From the NCBI RefSeq assembly GCF_011764565.1, contig NZ_AP022871.1, positions 2,294,001-2,358,000 on the forward strand: 64,000 bases of DNA, written 5' to 3'. Under the pieces are notes generated by a model that ran no database searches, was not told where the DNA came from, and saw nothing but the letters and a program-made list of their open reading frames with translations. Each line of letters begins with the position of its first letter. Positions within the stretch are counted from its first letter, which is position 1. The position numbers were made by a program, and so were the translations under genes. Shown in pieces: positions 16,104 to 25,130 of the stretch. The stretch is from Phytohabitans suffuscus (GTDB lineage: Bacteria > Actinomycetota > Actinomycetes > Mycobacteriales > Micromonosporaceae).

Positions 16104-16991
16104 TCACATCAGGTTGGGCAGCAGCCGGGCCGCCTGGTCGGCGGTGGCGACGCTGAAGAAGACCAGCACCGGCACGGAGACGATCCAGACCTGCCAATGG
16201 CCCCAGTGCAGCCGGATCCAGGTCAGCAGTACGGCGGAACCCACCAGCGCCTGACCCCACAGCACGAGCTGCATCCAGGCGAACTCGTCGGTGCCCAGCG
16301 CCAGCTCCGCCGGCGACAGGTCGCGCCGGGTGATCGGGTTCGCCGGCGTGGGCAGCGCCGGTGTGGTGAGGTCGGCGTCGACGCGGAGCACCCCGGAGGG
16401 CAGCAGCGGCGAGCCGTCGGCGGTGCTCAGGGTCAGCCTGCCGCCGCCCGTGGCGAGCGGAGGTGGGTACGGGTCGCCGCCGCGGCGCACGCCCAGCACC
16501 CGGAAGGTCGATACGCCCTGGCCGGTGGTGACGGTGAACGTGTCGCCCGGGTTCAGCCTGGTCAGTCCGCGGAAGGGCCCGCCGTACGCGGTGGCCCGGC
16601 CCATGATGACCGACACGCCGGACTGGCCGGGCATGGGCGTGGTCCGCAGGTGGCCCGGTCCCTTCTGCAGTACCGACCCGCTGGTGCCCTCGAAGACCAC
16701 CTCCCGCAGGTGGAGCTGCGGGATGGAGATGACCGCGACCGGGGTCCCCAGGTCGAGCAGCTTGGTGGGGTCGTCCGGCCGGGTCGGCCCCACCGGCGCC
16801 GTCGCCTGCGCCAGCTCCTGGCGGAAGTTCGCATAGGAGGTGTACTGGGCGCGGGCGTGGTGCAGCGCCGAGAACACTCCGATGTAGAGGGCGAAGGCCA
16901 GCACCGCGACCGAGGGCAGGATCACGATGTTCGCCGCGGTGCGCCGCATCGACAGCGCAGGCTGGCTGGAGACAGGTTCGCCCGCGGTCAT
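16104..16991 (-). CDS. Sortase-fold membrane protein lacking catalytic residues
   Basis: 295 residues: one N-terminal membrane segment (about 18-44), a sortase-type beta barrel (about 85-225) and two C-terminal membrane segments. Class E sortases have AGHRTTYG with the catalytic His. Here the aligned stretch is MGRATAYGGPF, so His is replaced by Arg. The usual TLxTC is TLSTAD, so the nucleophilic Cys is Ala. The Arg that precedes the final strand is also not conserved (SGVLRVDADL). It should therefore be unable to join proteins to the wall and may act as a scaffold or binding protein. It overlaps the LPRTG gene by four bases (ATGA), so the two are translationally coupled. Confidence 0.75.
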   Translation of the reverse strand: MTAGEPVSSQPALSMRRTAANIVILPSVAVLAFALYIGVFSALHHARAQYTSYANFRQELAQATAPVGPTRPDDPTKLLDLGTPVAVISIPQLHLREVVFEGTSGSVLQKGPGHLRTTPMPGQSGVSVIMGRATAYGGPFRGLTRLNPGDTFTVTTGQGVSTFRVLGVRRGGDPYPPPLATGGGRLTLSTADGSPLLPSGVLRVDADLTTPALPTPANPITRRDLSPAELALGTDEFAWMQLVLWGQALVGSAVLLTWIRLHWGHWQVWIVSVPVLVFFSVATADQAARLLPNLM

Positions 16992-17644
16992 CCGAGCCCC
17001 TCACCGGATGCCGCGTGGAGTACGCCGGGGGCGCGGCGGGTGCGGCGACGAGCCATCGCGGTCAGCAGGCCGCCGGCGACCACCAGCCCCACCCCGGCGG
17101 CGGCGAGCCCGATCAGGTTGGCCCCGGTCCGCGGCAGCGAGCCACCACCGCCACCGCCGACCGGTACGGTGGCGACGATCGTGACCGTGAACTCGAAGCT
17201 CGCGCTGCGCTTCGACGCCTGTCCGTTGAACGTTAGCGTGCGGCGGCCAGCGCCGAGGTCGGCCGGGAGCGAGATGTCCCGGCGAGCGGTGCCGTCCTGG
17301 CCGGCGGCGACGGCGCCGAGGGGACGCTGCGGCCCGAGCGACATCGCGACCTGCTCGCCGCCGGCGAACCCGGTGCCGGTGCAGGAGAGCTGGTCGCCCG
17401 GGTGCAGCGTCGGGTTCTGCCCCAGCGAGCCGCCACCGGCGCCGGTGCACGCCAGGCTCGCCTGCCCCGGTGGGATCGTGTGCTCCGGGACGGTGACTCT
17501 GACCGACTGCCCGTCGCCGTCCTGGGCTCGGGCGCTCGGCGCCGCGCCGAGCGCGCCAAGGCCGGCGGTCAGTACGGCCACCGCGGCGAGCAGGGATCCC
17601 CTCGCCAGGTGGCGGCCGGAGCGGGTCATGTGTCGGTTCAGCAT
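16988..17644 (-). CDS. Secreted surface protein with LPRTG sorting signal
   Basis: 218 residues with a Sec signal peptide (about 1-40, Ala-Arg-Ala cleavage). A small extracellular domain follows, with two Cys (SLACTG and QLSCTGTG) that could form a disulfide, then a poly-Gly linker. The C-terminal sorting signal is LPRTG, a hydrophobic stretch and an Arg-rich tail. This is a substrate type for wall-anchoring sortases, but the neighbouring sortase-like protein lacks the active site, so an enzyme from elsewhere would be needed. The start may also be the ATG at 17629. Confidence 0.8.
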   Translation of the reverse strand: MLNRHMTRSGRHLARGSLLAAVAVLTAGLGALGAAPSARAQDGDGQSVRVTVPEHTIPPGQASLACTGAGGGSLGQNPTLHPGDQLSCTGTGFAGGEQVAMSLGPQRPLGAVAAGQDGTARRDISLPADLGAGRRTLTFNGQASKRSASFEFTVTIVATVPVGGGGGGSLPRTGANLIGLAAAGVGLVVAGGLLTAMARRRTRRAPGVLHAASGEGLG

Positions 17645-17669
17645 GGTCAGGCTCCTCGATCCGGATCGG

Positions 17670-18803
17670 TTACCGGGACGCCGCCCACGGCCGCGCGATG
17701 CCCCGGGCCTCCGCCTCCGCGATCCGCGTGTCGAAGCGACGGCGGCTCCAGCTCATCCACTGCCACAGGCCGGCGGAGAACGCGGCGAGCACCAGCAACA
17801 GCACGAGCTGCGGCCACGGCGTCGCCCACAGCCCCACCGTCTGCGCGCTCGGCTGGAGTGGCTCGGGCACCGCGGGGGCGGTGGGCACCTGTACCGGCGT
17901 GACCGTCACGTGGGCCTTCAACGGCCCCGCTGGCAGGACGCCGGCCAGGCGGGCGGTGACGCGTACGGAGTCACCGGGCAGCAGCTGCTCAAGGGTGGCG
18001 GGGGTGGTCACGGCCTCCGTACCGAGCGGGCTCGTGACGGAGACCGCCTGGGTGCCGGACAGGCGTACGTTGCCGGTGTTGCGCACCGTGTACGCGATCG
18101 TGGCGCTGCCGCCGCCGAACGGGTTGGCGGTCCCGTGATAGCTGGTGGACACGGCCTCCACCCCGAGCGCGGCGGTCAGCGGGCCGGCCACCCGCAGGTA
18201 GGCGGCGACCGCGATCCGGCTCTCCCGGCCCACCTGGGTGCCCGCGACCGCCTGCGTGATCGAGGCGATCACGCCGCCTACGTGGTCGCCGGGCGTGGCG
18301 TTGGTCGGGACCGTGATGGTGAACGGCTCGACCACCCGGGTCCGCGGCGGCACCCGCAGGCTGCCGTGCCCGAGTCGGGTCCAGGCGCCGACGTCGGTCG
18401 GCTTCACGTCGGCCGTGGCCACGCCGATCGACCCTTCCGGGGTGGTGATCCCGTCCGCGGCGTACACCCGGAACGTGACCGGCACGGTGCTGAGGTTGGT
18501 GATGCTGACGAAGTCGCTCACCACCGCACCGGGCCGCAGTCCCTCGTACGAGAAGCGGGTGCGCCCGTCCGGGCCCTTGGCGTTGGCCGGCGCGACGGAC
18601 CACCGCGTCGCCCCCTCACCGGACGGTGGTGTCGACTGTGGACTCTGCCCGGACGGCGACGATGGGCTCGGCGCCGGGGCGGCGACGGGCACGGGCGGCC
18701 GGGCGGCTGCCGCGGCGACCGCCGCCGGGGCGGTGCTGGCCAGAAACACCGCGACGACCGGCACCAGGTACCGGCCGCGGTTGGCCCGCCGACGATTGGT
18801 CAT
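17670..18803 (-). CDS. DUF916-like (WxL-associated) membrane-anchored surface protein
   Basis: 377 residues: a signal peptide (about 1-33), a Pro/Ser-rich linker, and a DUF916-type immunoglobulin-like domain (about 65-200) with the pattern RPGAVVSDFVSITNLSTVPV and GDHVGGVIASI. A second beta-sandwich (YTVRNTGNVRLSGTQAV) follows, then a C-terminal membrane helix and a basic tail. In Firmicutes such proteins bind both peptidoglycan and WxL-domain proteins; the gene just upstream encodes a WxL-like protein, which fits. Its stop is 25 bp from the LPRTG gene's start, so both are probably in one operon. Confidence 0.75.
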   Translation of the reverse strand: MTNRRRANRGRYLVPVVAVFLASTAPAAVAAAAARPPVPVAAPAPSPSSPSGQSPQSTPPSGEGATRWSVAPANAKGPDGRTRFSYEGLRPGAVVSDFVSITNLSTVPVTFRVYAADGITTPEGSIGVATADVKPTDVGAWTRLGHGSLRVPPRTRVVEPFTITVPTNATPGDHVGGVIASITQAVAGTQVGRESRIAVAAYLRVAGPLTAALGVEAVSTSYHGTANPFGGGSATIAYTVRNTGNVRLSGTQAVSVTSPLGTEAVTTPATLEQLLPGDSVRVTARLAGVLPAGPLKAHVTVTPVQVPTAPAVPEPLQPSAQTVGLWATPWPQLVLLLVLAAFSAGLWQWMSWSRRRFDTRIAEAEARGIARPWAASR

Positions 18804-18876
18804 CGATGGTTCCCCTCATATGCCGATGCCGGCCAGCGAGGTGGCCGGATCGGATCGCGCCTGTCGGGCGGCGGGT

Positions 18877-18909
18877 GGAAGAGGCAGGCGGTGGCCACCT
18901 GCCTCTTCC
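18877..18909 (-). terminator. Terminator after the WxL-like gene
   Basis: A perfect 12-bp stem (18877-18888 with 18898-18909) and a nine-base loop, placed 8 bp beyond the stop of the gene ending at 18917. It separates that gene's transcript from the downstream DUF916 operon. Confidence 0.7.
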
Positions 18910-18916
18910 CCGGTCG

Positions 18917-20245
18917 CTACTCGCCCATCAAGGTGATGGTCAGGGTGGCCGCGTAGTCACCCGGCTGCGTCTGCGCGGGAACCTCAAGGCTCAGAGTCCC
19001 GCCCAGGACGGTTGCCCCGCCGCCCATGCCGGCGCCCGCCGAGGCGAGCGTCGCCGGCTGCGCCAGGCCCGGACCGCCCGGCGCCACGACCAGGCCCTCG
19101 ACGACGTCATCGGCCGGGTTCGGCGTCACCACCGCCGGTGCCCAGCCAAGGTTCTCGCCGCCGAAGGAGCCTGCGTCGCCGGTGAAGTCCGTGGTGAAGC
19201 CGGTCACGTTCCAGCCGGCGAGCGGGGAGCGGCCGTCCGTCACGGTGATCGCGCCCAGGTCGCCCTGAAACACCAGCTCTCCGCTGGTCACCTGCTCCAG
19301 GGTCACCGGCTCGCCGTCGACGGCCAAGGTGAGCTCGCCGGTGCCACCGTCCTCGGGGACGGTGACGTTGAGCTCCTGGCCGCCCGACCCACCGCCGTTG
19401 CTCGCGGTGATCGTGACGTCGATCGCGCCCGAGGTGGACGGGGTGAAGTCGTCGGGATCGGTGGGCACGAACTTCGCGGTCAGCGAGTGCTCACCCTCCG
19501 ACAGGGAGGTCACCGTCAGCGTGGCCCTCCCGCCGGAGACGTCGTCGGTGCCCAACGACGCCGTACCGTCGAGGAACTCCACACTGCCGGCGGCGCCGGA
19601 GCCGGTCACCGTCGCGGTGAGGGTGACCGGTTGCCCGGCCCGCGCGGTGGTCGGCTGGGCGGCCAGGCTGGTCGTGGTGGTGACCGGCTCCGGCTCCTCG
19701 CCGCCGCCGTCGATCACGTTCCAGGTGCCGCCCCCGAGGTCGACGCGGATCGACGTGCTGGCCGCCGCCGTCCACGAGGTCGCGCCGGTGTTGTAGCAGA
19801 TCAGGGCGACCTGGTAGTCCCCGGACGGCAGCCCGTTGTCGGCGAAGACCTGCGCGAGGCCGCCAACGCCCACAGCGTCCAACTGACCGGGCGGCGGCGC
19901 CGCGTCCGACAGCCCGAAGATGTTCGCCGACAGGCGGACCAGCAGCGTGAGCGGGGTCCCATCCTGAACGATCTGGACGTTCGCCGCGAATCGATGGGTG
20001 GACGGGCAGGGGTTCGCACTCGTGTATTCGCCCAGCGACTCGGCGGTGGTCGACCCGCTCGCCGGATTGATGGTCAGATCGCCGTCGACAGCGGCCTGAG
20101 CGCCCGCCGGCGCGACCAGCGTCCCGCCTGCCACGACCGCGCAGGCACCGACCAGCGCCGCGGCGCGGAGGCTGCGCCGGCGCCGGTCAACCACAGTGCC
20201 CCCGCCAGGCGCGCTTTCGCGACGCCTGGGAGCTGTAACGTTCAT
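18917..20245 (-). CDS. Secreted protein: novel N-domain, Ig-like domain, WxL-like C-domain
   Basis: 442 residues with a signal peptide (about 1-50). Residues about 55-180 form a domain that is also found alone in the neighbouring 20400-20879 gene. Residues about 190-275 are a bacterial Ig-like repeat (TARAGQPVTLTATVTG, then SVEFLDGTASLG). The C-terminal ~165 residues resemble a WxL surface domain (ITVTDGRSPLAGWNVTGF, ending YAATLTITLMGE). WxL domains attach non-covalently to the wall and to DUF916 proteins. The gene is flanked by terminators, so it probably has its own promoter in 20246-20360. Confidence 0.7.
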   Translation of the reverse strand: MNVTAPRRRESAPGGGTVVDRRRRSLRAAALVGACAVVAGGTLVAPAGAQAAVDGDLTINPASGSTTAESLGEYTSANPCPSTHRFAANVQIVQDGTPLTLLVRLSANIFGLSDAAPPPGQLDAVGVGGLAQVFADNGLPSGDYQVALICYNTGATSWTAAASTSIRVDLGGGTWNVIDGGGEEPEPVTTTTSLAAQPTTARAGQPVTLTATVTGSGAAGSVEFLDGTASLGTDDVSGGRATLTVTSLSEGEHSLTAKFVPTDPDDFTPSTSGAIDVTITASNGGGSGGQELNVTVPEDGGTGELTLAVDGEPVTLEQVTSGELVFQGDLGAITVTDGRSPLAGWNVTGFTTDFTGDAGSFGGENLGWAPAVVTPNPADDVVEGLVVAPGGPGLAQPATLASAGAGMGGGATVLGGTLSLEVPAQTQPGDYAATLTITLMGE

Positions 20246-20360
20246 TGACGATAGTTCCCCACTTCCTTGTCTCGTGGCCCGCGCTCTCGCCTCGACCGGC
20301 TGACTCCACGTTCGTCAGGAAACGTTCGTCAGGACGCCCAGGCGGCTCGGAGCCGGTGGA

Positions 20361-20390
20361 CGGTGGTGCCGGACAGCGCCGGCACCACCG
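20361..20390 (-). terminator. Terminator after the small secreted-protein gene
   Basis: A perfect 12-bp stem (CGGTGGTGCCGG with its complement, 20361-20372 and 20379-20390) and a six-base loop, 10 bp beyond the stop at 20400. Confidence 0.75.
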
Positions 20391-20399
20391 CTACGCGGA

Positions 20400-20879
20400 C
20401 TAGCGGACGATCGCGCGCCAGGTGCCGGCCTCAACGTCGATCTTGATCACGTTGACGTTGGCCTTGACGGGCTCGAAGGCGGCGTTGTAGCAGAGCAGGT
20501 CGACCTCGTAGTACCCGGTGGTGAGGTCGCCGGAGAGGATGACGAACCGCAGGGCCGTGTTCAGCACGCCGCTCGGTCTCACGTCGGTCGGGACGAAGTT
20601 GGCGCTCAGGCGCTGGGCGGTGCCGTCGGGAGCCTGCAGCGCGACCATGGCCAGGGTGCGGTACCCAGCCGGGCACTTCTTCCCCGCCGAGAAGTTGGCC
20701 ATCGGGTCATCGTTGACCGAGCCGCTCGACGGCGAAAAGCGGAGCAGCGGCAGCTCGAAACCGTGGTGCGGCTTGGCACCCTGAGCCTGGGCCGCCGCCG
20801 GCACGGCGATCACGGACACGGCCGTCGCCACCGCGACACCGAGCGCCGCCAGGCTGCGGCGTACATTTCGGAGCTTCAT
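20400..20879 (-). CDS. Small secreted protein, paralogue of the WxL-like protein's N-domain
   Basis: 159 residues with a clear signal peptide (about 1-32, Ala-Gln-Ala). The remainder matches the N-domain of the neighbouring protein: an LRFSPSSGSVND start, a KKCPAGYRTLAMVALQ core with Cys, GYYEVDLLCYN with a second Cys, and a C-terminal GTW. The two Cys probably form a disulfide. The function is unknown. As a stand-alone copy it may compete with or cap the larger protein. A promoter would lie in 20880-20956, where nothing specific is seen. Confidence 0.7.
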   Translation of the reverse strand: MKLRNVRRSLAALGVAVATAVSVIAVPAAAQAQGAKPHHGFELPLLRFSPSSGSVNDDPMANFSAGKKCPAGYRTLAMVALQAPDGTAQRLSANFVPTDVRPSGVLNTALRFVILSGDLTTGYYEVDLLCYNAAFEPVKANVNVIKIDVEAGTWRAIVR

Positions 20880-20956
20880 GAACTACCTTTCTTCTTCGTG
20901 ACGGGAGGCGCTTTTATGCATCCACAGAAGCCTATGTTTCGCTTTTCGTGCCAGAG

Positions 20957-20989
20957 TGCCTGGCCAGCAGGAGAACTGCCGGCCAGGCA
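20957..20989 (-). terminator. Terminator after the PstS-like gene
   Basis: The stem TGCCTGGCC (20957-20965) with its complement at 20981-20989 extends inward through GCAG/CTGC with one mismatch around a five-base loop. It lies about 50 bp beyond the stop of the gene ending at 21041. Confidence 0.7.
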
Positions 20990-21040
20990 CCCGGGTGAAT
21001 CAGTTACGGATGTCTGTGACAAGCCATGGAATTGGACTGG

Positions 21041-22263
21041 TCACCACTGGGTGCTGTCGTACGCGCGCAGGGCCGGGTCGACCTGGCCGCAGCGGGTGGT
21101 GGACAGCCTGCCGAACCCGTACTCGGTGATCCGGCTGGAGCTGCAGATACCGAACAGGGCGTTGTTGCCGACGAAGATCTTCCAGAGGTCGTTCAGGTAG
21201 CTGGTGCCCGTGCTCGCCGTGGTGGCGGCGAACGGGATCACGTTGTAGACCTCGCGGAGCAGCGTGGGGTGCCACGACGTGTTGAGCCTGAGGCCGGTCG
21301 CGTCGGTCGGCGACAGCGTGCCGACGTTCCGCAGGCGGGCACCGTTACGACGGTCGATGGCCGGGTGGCTCTCCTGGGCGAGCCACTGGGCGATGGAGTA
21401 CGGCATGAGCGCGTTGCGGTCCAGCGCGACCGCCGTACCGTCGTGCTCCTGGACCGACTGGGCAGCGCCACCGGCGGTCGGGACGAACGTGTCCTTCACC
21501 CACGCGGGCAGGGACGTCGCGCTGATGCCCATCGCGCTGGCGAAGAAGCTCCGGGTGCCGGAGCCGGACTGCGGAACCAGCAGGTGGATGGCCGTGGCGC
21601 CGGCCGCCGGAACGTCGGCCGGGTTGCTGACGTCGACCGGGTCGTAGGTGACACCGCCGGCCGTCTGCGGGTTGCCGGTCTGGTACATGCTCTGCAGCTG
21701 GGCCAGCGTGAAGATGCCCGTGATGAGGGTGGAGTTCGCCCCGCCGCCGGGCCGACCGCGACGCCCACGCCGTCCAGCGCGAACGGGATGTACTGCAGCA
21801 GGCCCGTGGCGCTCGCGTTGCCGCCCGGACCGCTGGAGGAACGGGCGAACTCGAAGCACCGCGTCTGGAACGCGGGGTTGCCGGCGCCGCCGAAGTAGGT
21901 GGCCGCGGTGCTGGCCGGGAAGCCGGGCAGGCCGCTCAGCGACCGGCGCAGGGCCGTCACACCCTCGCCCGAGCCGTTCGGCCGGGTGACGTTGCCGCAG
22001 GCCACGGTGCCGGGGGAGGCGATCCCGGCCTTGGGCGCGATCGTGCTGTGGACCGGGAGTGCGTTCCACGAGCTGAAGCCGATGTCGTTGGCGATCGCGT
22101 TCATCACGTCCTGGGTGGTGTCCGAGCCGCTACCGTCGATCTCGATAGCCGTCGTGGAACTGCCACCCGGCGGGTCCGCGGCGGCCGGGCCGGCCACGCC
22201 GACCATGACGCCGGCGACCAGGGCGCAAACGCCCGCGGCACCGATGAAGCTCTTCAGCTTCAT
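21041..22263 (-). CDS. Secreted PstS-like substrate-binding protein (frameshifted)
   Basis: The ATG at 22263 follows a good GAAAGGGG site and opens a signal peptide (about 1-30). The mature part begins IEIDGSGSDTTQDVMNAI, a type 2 periplasmic-binding fold start like that of phosphate-binding proteins. It continues in another frame with ANSTLITGIFTLAQLQSMY and the hinge motif LVPQSGSGTRSFFASAM (the SGSGTR anion-binding loop). The frames meet near 21748, where one base appears to be missing in a CCGCCGCC stretch. At about 405 residues it matches the family. It lacks the linker and membrane anchor of the other two binding proteins in this locus, so it is probably free or wall-held. Confidence 0.7.
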
Positions 22264-22460
22264 GTGTTCACCCCTTTCAGGGCTGAGAACGTTGCTCGAC
22301 CTGTTTGATCGAGCCACGACAATCCTTCCGATCAACAACGGCGGCTAGTACCCCGTTTTGGAGTCAGGTTGGCAATTCCGCGTACACGGCAATATTAAGA
22401 GGGAGTAACAGGGAGTATGCGACTCGTAACCGGCGTCGCTGGCGACCGAATTCACCTTGC

Positions 22461-25130
22461 CTACCGTCCTTTCCCTCGGGTCCGGGCGGTCGTGAATAGA
22501 TGGCGAAATAGCCACGTCAGAGAGGTGGGAGGGTGTCGCAGCACCACGCCGCCGAGGCTGCCGACCGCGCCCGCGATCAGCGCGGCGACCAGTAGCCAGC
22601 GGATGGCGCCCAGGGCGTCGTTGGGGGTGGACCCGGCCGCGAGACCGGCGGGTGGCTGGCTCACCGTGCCACCGGGCGGCAGCGCGCTCGGGCTGGCGGT
22701 CGCCGGCGGCGCACCGGCGCTGGGCACGCCGGCCCCGTCATCCGGATCGCCGGAGTCGTCGCCGCCCGTCGAGGTCGGGCTCGGCGTCGGGGTGGGCCGC
22801 GCGGCGGCGAGCTCGCGCAACGTCTGCGCGGCGGCCCGGGTCTTGTCGCGCAGGCTGTTCGGCAGCGGCAGGTAGCCCGCCGGCAGCTGGCCCACCTCGA
22901 CGCCCGAGGTCTGCCCGGTGCCGGCGGCGTACTCCAGCAGGGCGGCGGTGTCGCGCAGCGCCGCCGGGTCCTGGTTGGTGCGGACCGCCGCGTAGACGAT
23001 CTGGGTGAGCGGGTAGCCACCCGGCCCGGGGGCGGCGGGGTCGACGTGCAGCAACCCGAGGCTGTCCGGTTTCGCCGCTGCCACCGCGGCGGTCAGGCTG
23101 GCCGCCGACGGGACGACGCAGCCATCGCCGCCGGAGGAGCACAGGTCGGCGGTGGGCAGCCCGTAGCGGGCACTGACCGCGGCCGAGGTGATCGTCCAGC
23201 TGAAACGCTGGCCAAGGGGCCTCGGCGCCGGCTTCGCCCACCATCCGGTGCTCCCGTCCGGTGCCACCGCGGTCGGGTCCCAGCCGGCGGTGCCGTGGGT
23301 GTTGGCGCGCTGCACGTGGACGGCGGCGTCCTCGAGGTCGTGGGCGTACGGGATGTAGTCCACCGAGGTGATGCACGCCTCGCCGGGTGGGAGGGGGTTA
23401 CCGCTGGTGATGTGCGTGCATATGGGGTCGGCGCGGGGGTAGCCGCTGGCCGGCGGCGAGTCGCCGAGCTTGAGCGCTTGGTAGTTGGGGTTGACCACCA
23501 TGCCGCCCGCGTCGGGCTGGCCGCGCAGCCATGCCTGGACGTCCGGCTCGGACTGGACCCAGGTCCAGACCGACTGGTTGACCGCGGACTGGTCGGCGGT
23601 CGTCATCGGCGCCAGCGTGATGTTGGCGCTCGCGAGGCTGGAGACGTCCGGGTTGAGCAGCTGCCATCGCGGGTCGTCGAGCATCGTCGTCCGGACTGTC
23701 CGCATCCACTCCGGCTGGACGAAGTCGGTCCCACTCACGACGCCGCCGGGAAGGTCGGTCTTGTACGACTGGGTCAGCGACTTCGCCATCAGCTCCGGGC
23801 TGATGCGGATCCGTTGCACCTGCTGGGTCTGGGAGCCGTCCGTGACGTCGATCTGGAAGGCGAGGGTGAGTCCGGTGACCGCGACCGGGGCGTAGATCAG
23901 TGGCGGGCCCTGGTCCGCGAAGGCGACGGGCTTGGTGGTGAAGGCGAGTCCGGCCGAGCCGGGCAGGGTGCTGGCGAGCTGGACGGCGTTCGCGGCGTCC
24001 GGGGTGGCGGTGAAGGTGTAGACGGCGCCGCCGTCCTGGCACAGGGCCGGCTGCCACGACGTCGCCAGGTTCGTGACCAGTTCGGTGCCGACCATCGCCC
24101 GCTGCGCGGCGCCCTGGGGGCAGATGTTGCTGGTGGGCAGGAAACCCAGGTGTACCTGCAGGCGCTGCGCCCAGTTGCTCGCGCTGAGGGCCGTCTGGAA
24201 GACACCGAGCCTGCCGGGCCCCGGACCCTGGGAGGTGCCGTCGGGCGCCAGCGAGCCGCGGGGCACGATGACCAGCCAGCAGCCTCGCGGCGCCCCGCCG
24301 GCCGCGGTGTTCGGATCGCCGCAGCCCAGCCCGTTCGCCTCCCGGCCGGTCTGCACCTCGAAGCTGACCCGCCCGCTGCCGTCCGCGGAGGTGGCCGCGA
24401 CCGGGACCTCGTTGGTCGACTGGGCCTGGAAGTAGGTCCGCAGGGTCTCCGCGGTCGGGTCGGCCGGGTCCACCGTGTCGAGGTAGATCTTCAGCTCGGG
24501 CTTGCCGACCGGTGTGAACGGGACGTTGAACTCGGTCTCGTGGCCGGACCACTGGTGGTCCGGCCCGCTCGGCTCGGCCGGATCGCACCCGCCGCTGGCT
24601 CCCGGGCACACGCTGCCGGTACGCCGGTTCTGCAGCTTGGAGTCACCGGGGCCGGCGGGCAGGCTGGTCCTGCCGAAGCTGCCCCACTGGCAGGCCTCGG
24701 GATCCGGGCCGGTCGGGGCGTCGCCGTAGCACTGCATGATCTGCAGGTAGTCACCGACGAGGCCGCCTGGGCTGGTGTCCGTCGGTACGCCGCCGGTCCA
24801 GGTGATCTGGACCCCCTGGTGCGCCAGCTCCTCGGTCTGGCTGACGGTCACCGCCAGGTCCCCGTACTTGGCCCGCAGATCCTCGTAGAAGGCGTCGCTG
24901 CCGCTCTGCTCGCGCGGTGCGGCGATGGTCCGGTTGTCCGACCGGACGACGCCGTCGGCCCACTTGACGGTGACCGCGGAGTCGGTGTCGCCGAACCCGG
25001 TGATCGGGTCGATCGCGGCATCGGCCGGCCGGGTCGGGCCGAGCGGGTCCACGATCGCCAGCCCGGTCGCCGCCACGAGTGCGGCCAGTCCGGCGGCACC
25101 CCGGCGACGGATGCTTCCCCGGCTCCTCAT
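22461..25130 (-). CDS. Large membrane-anchored surface protein of the Pst locus, 889 aa
   Basis: It has a signal peptide (about 1-40) and an extracellular region of ~770 residues with six or more Cys in pairs (GLGCGDPN, TADLCSSGGDGC). The linker is rich in Pro/Thr/Ser/Gly, and a C-terminal membrane helix (about 850-872) and a basic tail follow. The late region (PLTQIVYAAVRTNQDPAAL, then LLEYAAGTGQTSGVEVGQLPAGYLPLP) resembles the end of PstS-type binding proteins, whereas the front half is not recognised. Its ATG overlaps the pstS stop (ATGA). It is probably a partner or co-receptor of PstS at the surface; this is inference from coupling and architecture. Confidence 0.7.
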   Translation of the reverse strand: MRSRGSIRRRGAAGLAALVAATGLAIVDPLGPTRPADAAIDPITGFGDTDSAVTVKWADGVVRSDNRTIAAPREQSGSDAFYEDLRAKYGDLAVTVSQTEELAHQGVQITWTGGVPTDTSPGGLVGDYLQIMQCYGDAPTGPDPEACQWGSFGRTSLPAGPGDSKLQNRRTGSVCPGASGGCDPAEPSGPDHQWSGHETEFNVPFTPVGKPELKIYLDTVDPADPTAETLRTYFQAQSTNEVPVAATSADGSGRVSFEVQTGREANGLGCGDPNTAAGGAPRGCWLVIVPRGSLAPDGTSQGPGPGRLGVFQTALSASNWAQRLQVHLGFLPTSNICPQGAAQRAMVGTELVTNLATSWQPALCQDGGAVYTFTATPDAANAVQLASTLPGSAGLAFTTKPVAFADQGPPLIYAPVAVTGLTLAFQIDVTDGSQTQQVQRIRISPELMAKSLTQSYKTDLPGGVVSGTDFVQPEWMRTVRTTMLDDPRWQLLNPDVSSLASANITLAPMTTADQSAVNQSVWTWVQSEPDVQAWLRGQPDAGGMVVNPNYQALKLGDSPPASGYPRADPICTHITSGNPLPPGEACITSVDYIPYAHDLEDAAVHVQRANTHGTAGWDPTAVAPDGSTGWWAKPAPRPLGQRFSWTITSAAVSARYGLPTADLCSSGGDGCVVPSAASLTAAVAAAKPDSLGLLHVDPAAPGPGGYPLTQIVYAAVRTNQDPAALRDTAALLEYAAGTGQTSGVEVGQLPAGYLPLPNSLRDKTRAAAQTLRELAAARPTPTPSPTSTGGDDSGDPDDGAGVPSAGAPPATASPSALPPGGTVSQPPAGLAAGSTPNDALGAIRWLLVAALIAGAVGSLGGVVLRHPPTSLTWLFRHLFTTARTRGKGR

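Noticed and set aside
16104..16991. A functional class E sortase
   Set aside because: The catalytic His and Cys are replaced by Arg and Ala and the conserved Arg is not in place.
14826..18956. A plus-strand open frame of 1376 codons
   Set aside because: It runs antisense across pstB, the sortase-like, LPRTG and DUF916 genes, has a meaningless composition, and contains no recognisable domain.
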